Source: a virus. From it: a stretch of 59,520 nt of DNA. Where the stretch lies: the IMG/VR virus record IMGVR_UViG_3300024265_001017, positions 1-59,520 of that record; one strand, given 5' to 3'. The notes beneath the pieces were generated by a model. The model did no database searches and was not told where the DNA came from. It saw only the letters and a list, made by a program, of their open reading frames with translations. How positions within the stretch are numbered: the stretch's first letter is position 1; the number at the start of each line of letters is the position of its first letter. This document shows, piece by piece, positions 41,429 to 48,614 of the stretch. Both the position numbers and the translations under genes were made by a program.

Positions 41429-42003
41429 ACCAATACAACGCCAAAATTCACAGACGGGTGGAGGTACTTAACTTCAAACTTCTCAAAGTCGCCCTCAAGC
41501 TCGTCCCAGAATCTACGCATACCTGTCTTAACGCCGACTGGGTACTCTTCCAACCAAACGTCATCGAACAGCATAATGCCACCCTTTTTCATCTTGGGCA
41601 ACCAAGCGTGTGTATCTGACTTTACATCTTCATACAGGTGGTTGGCATCTATGAAGCAGATATCAACCGTGCCGTCTTCGACTTGTGCCGCGTACTCTGT
41701 AGCGTCACAAATCACACCCTCGACGTTATGGGCAAACAAGCGGTCTTCTATCTTTTGCGTTCGCTTGATATCGACGGTGATGATTCGCGCATCTTTTGTG
41801 CCGTGGCGGAAGTGTAACGCGCCGACACCCTGGTTGGTTCCCAACTCGACAATCAACTCTGGGTGAGTCTGTTGGCCGAGATGGACGAAAAGCTTGTAGT
41901 AGTGAAAAGAGTTTGGTCGCCTGATAAGGTCTCTGAGAACCTTCGGGCGCTCGTCTACTGTCTTTGTCAGCTCCACAAGCTCCATAAATCGTTCTCTGTC
42001 CAT
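41425..42003 (-). CDS. class I SAM-dependent methyltransferase (192 aa)
   Basis: LIVELGTNQGVGALHF is the SAM-binding motif I; ARIITVDIK, VEGVICDATEYA, DICFIDANHLYEDVKSD and GGIMLFDDVW follow in Methyltransf_24/TylF-like order. Such enzymes commonly O-methylate sugars or related metabolites. Its place at the head of the sugar genes suggests methylation of the transferred glycan. AAGGAG precedes the ATG. Confidence 0.8.
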   Translation of the reverse strand: MDRERFMELVELTKTVDERPKVLRDLIRRPNSFHYYKLFVHLGQQTHPELIVELGTNQGVGALHFRHGTKDARIITVDIKRTQKIEDRLFAHNVEGVICDATEYAAQVEDGTVDICFIDANHLYEDVKSDTHAWLPKMKKGGIMLFDDVWLEEYPVGVKTGMRRFWDELEGDFEKFEVKYLHPSVNFGVVLV

Positions 42004-42025
42004 ATTCTCTCCTTAGAAAGAGAGA

Positions 42026-42041
42026 GGCGGGTTACCCCGCC
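42026..42041 (-). terminator. GC-rich GNRA hairpin after the capsid gene
   Basis: GGCGGG-GTAA-CCCGCC is a perfect 6-bp stem with a GNRA loop, followed by TCTCTCTTTCT. It probably reduces read-through from the highly expressed capsid gene into the sugar module. Confidence 0.6.
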
Positions 42042-42091
42042 CCCCTTATGCGTAACTACAACGGTCTTTACACGTTGCCTCGGTTTTCAAC

Positions 42092-43438
42092 TTAGCTTGC
42101 GGCATCTTCTGTCTTGATGTCGATGAAAGCAGCCGGTCTCCAAACTATGAGCGCCAAACGTTTCTCAGCTCGGACTCGCTTATAGTTCGTTATGAAGTCG
42201 TCATTGGCATAACCAATTTCGATGTTCGTGCCGGTGCGGTCAAAGATTGCCGCGCCCATCTTGAAAGCGCCTACTAAGCAATGACGTTCGCCAGTGCCAG
42301 CGGGACTTGCAACAGCTACGGTCTCTACTACAGGGAGTCGCCATACTCTTGTACCCCCACCAGCCGGAACGGTTACCCACAGGTAGCGTTTGTCAGTGCC
42401 CTTCAACAGCTCGATTTCCTCAAAGTCTAGCGGGTGGAGAACCACACCGGAAGCTTCGAGAAACTCAAGTTCGACATTTGTACGTGACCGACGAATCTTG
42501 TCAAGCAAGGTATCGTCCGTATCGTCACCGCGAACGGCGTGGATAGCGGTCGCATAGTCTTGAATACCGACTGTGTTAAGAATGCCGGTCAAGTCATTGC
42601 TCGCACCAGTTCCCCAGAGCAGCTGGTCTTCCTCCTCTTTGTCCAGTCCATAGGACAGGCGGGAGTCGATTGCCAACTGTAGCTGCGGCGCATCTTCCAT
42701 CATCTTGTTAGAAACTCGGATGTAATGGGCGATTTGCTTCACAACAGCGGTCTTCTCTTCGTACCGAATGTCAGACTTCGGCTTGGTAGCCTCGCCTTGG
42801 AAAACTTCGGGTACGCCAGCGGCCTGGCTGTCAAATGTCTCTTCCAGGTACTCGATTGTGTCACTGCCTGTCCCACCAACGGTGAGCAGACCGCGAACAC
42901 GGAGCGGACGGTCTTCCTCTCGGATGATTTCGCCAACTCGGTCGTTGCGAATCAGGTCACCAGCAATTGATGTCGTAACATCAGAGGCTTTAATCTCCTC
43001 AAGCTGGCTCTTTGTAATCGCAACAAGCCCATCCTTGGCTTCCATCTTTGTCATCGGCGAGGAGCCTTGAAAGCTCTGCCTCTTCCCGTCTGCATACTCT
43101 TTCGCAAGGGTGTACATACGACCGATTGTGATGTGACCAACTATGGGGTCGTCTTTAATCTCTTCCTCTTCGCCCTCTGCGGGATTCTTCGGCTCTTTGC
43201 CCTCTTTGTGAGGGACGCGCATATCTAGCTTGCGGGTATGCTCGTCGATGCCAAGCAACTTCTCGTACCGCTTGACCTCTACCTGCATATCCTCAGCCTC
43301 TACACAGAGCTTATCAACAGCATCAGCTTTCGCCTCTGGCATTGCCTTCCCACTAAACTCGTCCATTATCACCTTGGCCTCGTCAGCCGCCTTGGTAATG
43401 TCCTTGTTCAGAGCGTCAATTTTCTCTTTGTAATCCAT
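42092..43438 (-). CDS. HK97-family major capsid protein (448 aa)
   Basis: The first ~115 residues are a coiled-coil delta/scaffold domain (DYKEKIDALNKDITKAADEA). The HK97 fold follows, with typical segments DVTTSIAGDLIRNDRVGEII, VAHYIRVSNKMMEDAPQLQLA-type spine helix, GTGASNDLTGILNT and FKMGAAIFDRTG. The prohead protease gene directly upstream should remove the delta domain. Together with the GNRA hairpin after it, it forms an expression peak. Confidence 0.92.
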   Translation of the reverse strand: MDYKEKIDALNKDITKAADEAKVIMDEFSGKAMPEAKADAVDKLCVEAEDMQVEVKRYEKLLGIDEHTRKLDMRVPHKEGKEPKNPAEGEEEEIKDDPIVGHITIGRMYTLAKEYADGKRQSFQGSSPMTKMEAKDGLVAITKSQLEEIKASDVTTSIAGDLIRNDRVGEIIREEDRPLRVRGLLTVGGTGSDTIEYLEETFDSQAAGVPEVFQGEATKPKSDIRYEEKTAVVKQIAHYIRVSNKMMEDAPQLQLAIDSRLSYGLDKEEEDQLLWGTGASNDLTGILNTVGIQDYATAIHAVRGDDTDDTLLDKIRRSRTNVELEFLEASGVVLHPLDFEEIELLKGTDKRYLWVTVPAGGGTRVWRLPVVETVAVASPAGTGERHCLVGAFKMGAAIFDRTGTNIEIGYANDDFITNYKRVRAEKRLALIVWRPAAFIDIKTEDAAS

Positions 43439-43461
43439 TAGGTTTTTGCACTCCTTTCTTG

Positions 43462-44391
43462 TTATCTCAACCTGTCAATTCGTAGGTTGGTTACCCTTTC
43501 AGTCAGAGCAATTTGTTTCTCCTCTTCGCGGGTTCCTTCGGATTCAGACGGGACGGCTTCGGATTTGGTTTCTTTCTCCTCTTCCTCGCCGTGTGCCTGC
43601 GCTCCTTCAAGAAGTGCATTTAGCGGTTCGTTCGCCCTGATTATAAACTCATTGTCGTTGCCTGTCAACTTAGCGTCTTCCAGACCTAAGAGAGTCGATA
43701 GTGCGCCCTTGTAATCGTCAAGTGCCTTCTGGAGTAGCGGTGCCTTCTCTTCAACCGAATCATCTTTAAGGATGTCGGCGAGCGTTTCGTTGAACGTCTG
43801 ATTCGATTTCCAGAGCGCATCCTGCGCGGTCTCCTCGTTAAGAGTCGCCCCGTAGGTTAAGCCCTTAATCTCTGCGCCTGCTTTCTCGGCTTGCTCTTTC
43901 ACGCTCAGAGCGTCAATGGTGGCTCTATCGTTCATCCCCCAAATAACAGCGCTTACTTCCATCAGTTTCACCTCCTCAAGAACACGTACAACCTTTTCAT
44001 CAATTTCTTCAAAATGTTGTTGGACTGCTATGTAGCCTACGGACAGCGCATCAATCACGCCGTCCTGAATTTTTGTCAGTAAATCGGTGCCGTCTGCCGT
44101 GTCGCTTACAAAGATACGAACCACAAGCTTGTCTTCCAGTTCGTAAGCTGCCATGATTTTTCCTAGCACATACTTGGTGCTTGGTATCCCTGGATACTTG
44201 TAGGGGTGGGCATCTAAGAACTTGACCTTGCCTGCTTTGACTGCCCCACCTATCGAACGCTTAAACGCACCAGGCGCGAAAACGTCACCACCGTTATCTA
44301 CGTTCCCAATACCAGCAGCAACTGCATCGAAGGTTCTCTGTTTACCGTCGAATGCTTTAATCTCTAATTCAGTTTGTATGTAGTCAAGCAT
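43462..44391 (-). CDS. prohead protease, HK97/S78-like (309 aa)
   Basis: FDAVAAGIGNVDNGGDVFAPGAF, VKFLDAHPYKYPG (catalytic His), VIDALSVGYIAV (catalytic Ser) and KLMEVSAVIWGMND follow the U35/S78 maturation protease. The C-terminal ~130 residues are an acidic helical extension that may act as scaffold. Starts: GTG at 44400 or ATG at 44391; the ATG has the better spacing. Confidence 0.88.
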   Translation of the reverse strand: MLDYIQTELEIKAFDGKQRTFDAVAAGIGNVDNGGDVFAPGAFKRSIGGAVKAGKVKFLDAHPYKYPGIPSTKYVLGKIMAAYELEDKLVVRIFVSDTADGTDLLTKIQDGVIDALSVGYIAVQQHFEEIDEKVVRVLEEVKLMEVSAVIWGMNDRATIDALSVKEQAEKAGAEIKGLTYGATLNEETAQDALWKSNQTFNETLADILKDDSVEEKAPLLQKALDDYKGALSTLLGLEDAKLTGNDNEFIIRANEPLNALLEGAQAHGEEEEKETKSEAVPSESEGTREEEKQIALTERVTNLRIDRLR

Positions 44392-44435
44392 ATAGTTCAC
44401 CCGTTTCGTATTTTATCATAGCTGGCGGTTATTGT

Positions 44436-44615
44436 CTATTCTTCTGCCTGCTCAAACGTAATTCCACCATCCCCTTTTATGGGTTTCGTGTGGTCGGCTC
44501 CCTCAAAGTAAATCTCCTGTGGTATCCCTTCTGGAAAAGCTTCACACGTTCTGGGAGTCGTTGGCAAGTGGTGGAAATGCTTGCACTCTAAACATTTGGG
44601 CGGTAGAGTCATCAT
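44436..44615 (-). CDS. small conserved phage head-region protein (59 aa)
   Basis: LPPKCLECKHFHH...RTCEAFPEGIPQEI...GADHTKPIKGDGGITFE is a well-known small pattern in phage head gene clusters: two Cys pairs and the AFP.GIP..I......H..P..GD.Gi.f signature. Role unknown. Starts inside the MuF gene's end. Confidence 0.75.
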   Translation of the reverse strand: MMTLPPKCLECKHFHHLPTTPRTCEAFPEGIPQEIYFEGADHTKPIKGDGGITFEQAEE

Positions 44616-46213
44616 GGTATCAAGCCTCCTGCTTGTAGTACAAATTTCAGTTCTCGCATGTCTTTTCTGCTTTCATCAAAACCCTGTTCGTGGAATTTAG
44701 TAAACAGTTCCGCAAAATATTCATTATGGTTTCTTGTGGCGTAGTCACTTATAACTTTCTCTCCTGGTTGTCTTAGATTAGTGTAATCAATCCCCTGGTT
44801 CTCTAGGTACGTGTGAACCACATGCCCGAACTCATGGGTAGCTGCTTCATCAGCATTCCTTATGGTCGTATACCCATCTCTATACGCTTTGGCATATTCC
44901 CTATCTAATTTGGCCCGTGTAAAGTTGCTATTAAAGCGTATGGCCTCTTTGCTTCCTGTCGGATAGGTTTCTGCCACATTGTTGCTATACTTTAGCGCGA
45001 ACTTTTCATCTTTAACCAGTGTAAGCAGCTTGGTGGGTTCTGGGTACGCTTCCGCTATGCTGCCAAACTTATCTACCCATGCTGCTTTGCTGGCTGCATC
45101 TGAAAATGTAAAGACGGTTGGTTCTGCTACTGCTTTCGATGATAAGGAGACCAGACTACCAGAGTCACCAGCTAAAAGACGAATGCTGACATTGCCTGCT
45201 CCTTGGGCATCAGGCAACCAAGTGTGGAGGTCACCATATGCAAGCTGTCCTACCTCTCCGGCCCAGTTTTCGGCAGTTGGGACAGAGGTTCCCATGTCTT
45301 TCAAGAAAACGCTCATTCTGTCTCCGTAACGCCGTATGGTTATTTCGGCGGTTCCATTTTCAACCGTTCGAGTGATTACCGTGTCTCTAAGCCCATTCCT
45401 CATGTGACTAAACTCTCTGGCAGGGTCTAGCTCGCCAAACATACCCATTACTTCGTTTATGCCATCCGCGCTCTTTTTGCCCGACTTCACGGTCATATAA
45501 CTTCGCTCGTCAACCATGCTGCCAGGAACTCCGCCGATAGTACAACGGCATCTCGGGTGGATGGGTGGCGCTGGCATAGACATGTAGCCGTTTTTGAATG
45601 TCTCAGTAGCCGTATTAAGGCTGTCTCCTTTAGCAAGAAAGGTATCCTTGAGTCTATAGACCTGTTCGTGTATAGCCAAGCAAGTACCACAAGCGTCTGG
45701 GGCGGCTATAAACTGCTTATAATCAACACCGCCCTTCTTCAAGACTTCAAGCGAACCCATGTTGGCTGCTCTAAGTGTCTCGGTACGTGCTACCATCTCT
45801 GCTCTGTCAGCGCCCCAATCGGCAAACCGCTCTTCCAAGAGCTTTCGAGTCTCTTTAACTGGCCGACCGTTCTTGATTCCGTCTGTGATGACCTCTCTTA
45901 CGGTTTCCACGGAGTTCTCTGCTATCTCCCCTGCGAGGGCGGATGTGTGTTCACTAGCGAACTTCACAGCCTCGTCATTTGTCAATCCAAAAGATGTGCC
46001 CACCACTGAGCGCGTTCCCTCTGCACCTTCTTTGATTACGTCCGTGATGTTGGCCTGCATATTGCGCTTGACTATCTGCTCTATATGCGGTCGGAGTTTA
46101 CGAATGCCAGTGATTTGTGCTTTGATATCGTAGCCCTTGATTCCCTCTTGGTTCAAATAAAGGCGAAACTCCTCTGCCATCTCGCCAAACATGTGAGCAG
46201 CTGCCGCTGTCAT
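44612..46213 (-). CDS. MuF-like minor head protein with C-terminal zinc-metalloprotease motif (533 aa)
   Basis: The N-terminal ~230 residues fit the Mu F/SPP1 gp7 head-morphogenesis domain (GADRAEMVARTETLRAANMG, DACGTCLAIHEQVY, IHPRCRCTIGG). After a linker, a distinct C-terminal domain has EAATHEFGHVVHTYLENQG, an HExxH zinc site, and NHNEYFAELFTKFHEQG, which can supply the third ligand. It may be an ejected effector or a processing protease. The reading frame is open upstream of the ATG to the portal's A9 run, and the ATG has only a poor ribosome site, so the mature product may be a portal fusion. Confidence 0.82.
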   Translation of the reverse strand: MTAAAAHMFGEMAEEFRLYLNQEGIKGYDIKAQITGIRKLRPHIEQIVKRNMQANITDVIKEGAEGTRSVVGTSFGLTNDEAVKFASEHTSALAGEIAENSVETVREVITDGIKNGRPVKETRKLLEERFADWGADRAEMVARTETLRAANMGSLEVLKKGGVDYKQFIAAPDACGTCLAIHEQVYRLKDTFLAKGDSLNTATETFKNGYMSMPAPPIHPRCRCTIGGVPGSMVDERSYMTVKSGKKSADGINEVMGMFGELDPAREFSHMRNGLRDTVITRTVENGTAEITIRRYGDRMSVFLKDMGTSVPTAENWAGEVGQLAYGDLHTWLPDAQGAGNVSIRLLAGDSGSLVSLSSKAVAEPTVFTFSDAASKAAWVDKFGSIAEAYPEPTKLLTLVKDEKFALKYSNNVAETYPTGSKEAIRFNSNFTRAKLDREYAKAYRDGYTTIRNADEAATHEFGHVVHTYLENQGIDYTNLRQPGEKVISDYATRNHNEYFAELFTKFHEQGFDESRKDMRELKFVLQAGGLIP

Positions 46214-46299
46214 AACCTTAACGTGGGTCTCTTCATTATTGACTAGTTTCTCAAGCAGGAGTTTTCTTTGCTCGATAGTGGGGATAGAGTCCAGTGCCT

Positions 46300-47745
46300 T
46301 TATTTCAGTTTTTTTTTACTTAGGCTCCGCGAGGCATCGGAATCATCGTCATCAACATAGTCGCCGTCTATGCTAGTTTTCGCTTCCTGTTCTGGTTTGG
46401 GGGCCGCTTTCTTAGGGCCAGTGTCAGCTTCGGCTGTCTTTCCGCCATCTTCTAGGTTCTGTGATTTCTTGACACCCGCCTCTATTTCTTGTACCCGTGG
46501 TTGCATCTCGCCGGTCTCAAGGTTAGCTGCCACTTTGTTGGCATCTATAAAGACAGCACCGTTCGATTCTTTCTTATAACCCAGCTTGAGCCGCTTCTCG
46601 ATAAGTGAGAGAGAATCCGCTTGGCGTATCCTGTCCCAAAGTGCTTGCTCGGACTCTTGGAGAGCTTTAATCTGTGAAGTATCGAACCTAGCTCTCAAGT
46701 TCCCTTTGGTATATCCGAAGTCTAGAAGCAACGCACCGCCGAGTTTGTCTGCTATCATTTGCCACTCGGGGGCGATTGTGTTTTCATACATGTATTCCCG
46801 TGCTTCTCTGACATTGGTAAACGTCGAGCGGTCGAGGCCGACCTTGGCCCCAACGACAATGGCTGGTACGTGGAGAGCCAAGCAAATACGACTCTCTACA
46901 ATAGCGGCCAAGTTACCAACCTCTAAATCTTTCATCGTCATAGAGGTCTGTTCCCACTTCATGCCGTGCGAAAGAACCATCGGGAGACCAGCGCGTATCG
47001 CGCCGACATAACGACTCGCCATTTTGTCTTCCATAATCGCTCGCTCTTCTGGGTTGAGCTTCTTGTCGGTAACAAAACAACCACTAGTGACTGCCATGTT
47101 CAAGAGCAGCTGCTTGGTAAACGTCCCAAGTTCGCTGTCTGCATCAATGCGCTTGGCAGCTGCTACCAGTGGAGATATTCCATAGTAGTCATCCGCTGGG
47201 TCGATATATAACAGATGGACTACATCCTCTACTGGAAGTGGGTATTCTACGGAATCAACCGTGTATATGTAGTGGGAGATGAAGGTTGTAGCGCTTGGAA
47301 CGATTTTGACTAGGTGGGGTTGCATTGTCCAGAGTTCTCGCACCCTGCCACTTGTGTCTCTAACTTTGCGAACAAAAGCGTTGCCGGTAAGTGCTAGGTG
47401 TTGCTCAATAGTCTCAAGCAGTTCGGCCTCGTCGCGGAATGCGTTTGGGTTTCGCATCAAAAGTTCGACGGGGTTGTCTTCATCCCATTCATCCGCTTTT
47501 TCGTCAAATATTTTAAGAGGAGCCTCCTTGAGTGCCCGGCTCCTTTCATCCATACAAGAGTGTACAAGCTCGTTGCCTCGGTAGGCCCATTTTGTGATAG
47601 AGAGAAAGTCTACTCGGAGACTCTTTGCTTGCCCATCTCTGGTATTTGATAACGGAATTGACAAACCCCCAGGATTTTGCAGCCTGGTGGCTTTGGTTTC
47701 TTTCTTTCGATTGAACCTCTTATTAACTTTGTCAAGAAGGCCCAC
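46300..47745 (-). CDS. portal protein, HK97 family (481 aa)
   Basis: LVHSCMDERSRALKEAPLKI, QHLALTGNAFVRKVRD, LWTMQPHLVKIVPS, VVHLLYIDPADDYYGISPL and VVGAKVGLDRSTFTNVREAR are standard phage_portal signatures. It forms the dodecameric DNA gate. GTG start after AAAGGAG. The C-terminal ~70 residues are acidic and end in an AAA-rich stretch (9 A) where a -1 slip would join the MuF frame. Confidence 0.92.
   Translation of the reverse strand: MGLLDKVNKRFNRKKETKATRLQNPGGLSIPLSNTRDGQAKSLRVDFLSITKWAYRGNELVHSCMDERSRALKEAPLKIFDEKADEWDEDNPVELLMRNPNAFRDEAELLETIEQHLALTGNAFVRKVRDTSGRVRELWTMQPHLVKIVPSATTFISHYIYTVDSVEYPLPVEDVVHLLYIDPADDYYGISPLVAAAKRIDADSELGTFTKQLLLNMAVTSGCFVTDKKLNPEERAIMEDKMASRYVGAIRAGLPMVLSHGMKWEQTSMTMKDLEVGNLAAIVESRICLALHVPAIVVGAKVGLDRSTFTNVREAREYMYENTIAPEWQMIADKLGGALLLDFGYTKGNLRARFDTSQIKALQESEQALWDRIRQADSLSLIEKRLKLGYKKESNGAVFIDANKVAANLETGEMQPRVQEIEAGVKKSQNLEDGGKTAEADTGPKKAAPKPEQEAKTSIDGDYVDDDDSDASRSLSKKKLK
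46309..46317 (-). promoter_or_regulatory. A9 run, possible -1 frameshift site portal to MuF
   Basis: Codons AGT AAA AAA AAA CTG AAA TAA end the portal frame. A -1 slip in the A9 run reads ACT GAA ATA AAG and continues without stop into the MuF-like frame. Could be recoding or a homopolymer sequencing/assembly error. Confidence 0.5.
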
Positions 47746-47815
47746 TTGGACAGCTCCTTTATAGTCATATCACTAAGCGTAAGTATATCACAAATACTTG
47801 TCGCCTGTCTATTGG

Positions 47816-47889
47816 GCCACATGCAGGCATCGAACCTGCGACCTTCCGCTTACAAGGCGGATGCTCTGCCGGGTCTGAGCTAATGTGGC
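47816..47889 (-). tRNA. tRNA-Thr (UGU)
   Basis: Full cloverleaf: acceptor GCCACAT/ATGTGGC, D arm GCTC...GAGC, anticodon arm TCCGC-CTTGTAA-GCGGA with TGT, T arm GCAGG-TTCGATG-CCTGC. No CCA is encoded. It lies between portal and terminase genes. Confidence 0.88.
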
Positions 47890-47954
47890 ACAATGCTTGG
47901 TAGCCGCTTCGCCAACTTTCCCCTGGAGGATAGGCGCGTGTACCAAGCACTTGT
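47890..47954 (-). other. hairpin spacer between tRNAs
   Basis: A 9-bp perfect inverted repeat TGCTTGGTA/TACCAAGCA encloses inner pairings (CGCC/GGCG and TCCT/GGGA). It is acceptor-stem-sized but has no T loop. It may be a processing element, a decayed tRNA or a small RNA. Confidence 0.45.
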
Positions 47955-48024
47955 TCTAGGTGCTGGGGTCGAACCAACGTTACCGGATTCAAAGTCCAGC
48001 GTCCTACCATTAGACGAACCTAGA
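47955..48024 (-). tRNA. tRNA-Gln (UUG)
   Basis: 70 nt: acceptor TCTAGGT/ACCTAGA, D arm GTCT...GGAC, anticodon arm CTGGA-CTTTGAA-TCCGG with TTG, T arm GTTGG-TTCGACC-CCAGC. Discriminator A; CCA not encoded. Confidence 0.85.
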
Positions 48025-48031
48025 ATATAGC

Positions 48032-48098
48032 GAGCCTGGAAGGGATTGAACCCTCTGCTGGAATTTTGGAGACTCCTGCCCGGCCCACCAACAGACTC
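48032..48098 (-). tRNA. tRNA-Trp (CCA) with reduced D arm
   Basis: Acceptor GAGTCTG/CAGGCTC (one G-U), anticodon arm GGAGT-CTCCAAA-ATTCC giving CCA, T arm GAGGG-TTCAATC-CCTTC. Only 12 nt remain for the D arm (67 nt in total) and they do not form a proper stem. Confidence 0.6.
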
Positions 48099-48396
48099 AT
48101 TTCTTTTTCTTCTTCTTCTTGTGTACAGTACGGTGACAATTGGCGCAAACAGGGATGCACTTCTTTAACTCTGCATGAAGTGCCTTATCGCTCGTACTAG
48201 TAGCGACATATAAAGCGTGGGGCCGTGATGCTGGTTTCGGCGTGTGATGAAAGTCGCAACACTCCGGTCGTCCCTTAAACGAGAAATTACAAATCTTACA
48301 CTTGAGCGTTTCCTTGTAGTTCGTGAGCCAGCGTCTTCGCCCTTGCTTAGCTCTTCGCCGTCCTACAACGTCTTGGGTAGGTTTCTTCTTACCCAT
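48097..48396 (-). CDS. HNH endonuclease (99 aa)
   Basis: CKICNFSFKGRPECCDFHH and LKKCIPVCANCHRTVH give the paired zinc knuckles and the HH/N/H residues of a small HNH nuclease. Near the terminase, such proteins can assist genome cleavage in packaging; it could also be a mobile HNH. The C-terminus is a run of Lys (poly-A). Ends at the tRNA cluster. Confidence 0.8.
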   Translation of the reverse strand: MGKKKPTQDVVGRRRAKQGRRRWLTNYKETLKCKICNFSFKGRPECCDFHHTPKPASRPHALYVATSTSDKALHAELKKCIPVCANCHRTVHKKKKKKK

Positions 48397-48408
48397 ACCT
48401 CCCCTTTC

Positions 48409-48603
48409 TTAAACCATTGTTTTTATGCCCTCTATGCAAGCTTCACAAAGATAGAGCGCTCCCATCGGGCCTTCGATTTTGTGAATGGCTATTCGACTTA
48501 CCTGCTTGTTGCCTCCACAGGCTGTACACTTCTCGCCTACTGTTATTCGTTGAGCGCCCGCTTGTGGTAAAACCGACTTGAGCCATGCTATGTACCAGTT
48601 CAT
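48409..48603 (-). CDS. zinc-ribbon hypothetical protein (64 aa)
   Basis: KCTACGGNKQ and LYLCEACIEG form a zinc ribbon. AAGGAGG before the ATG. Placed between terminase and HNH; it may help packaging. Role unknown. Confidence 0.65.
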   Translation of the reverse strand: MNWYIAWLKSVLPQAGAQRITVGEKCTACGGNKQVSRIAIHKIEGPMGALYLCEACIEGIKTMV

Positions 48604-48614
48604 TGTAAACCTCC

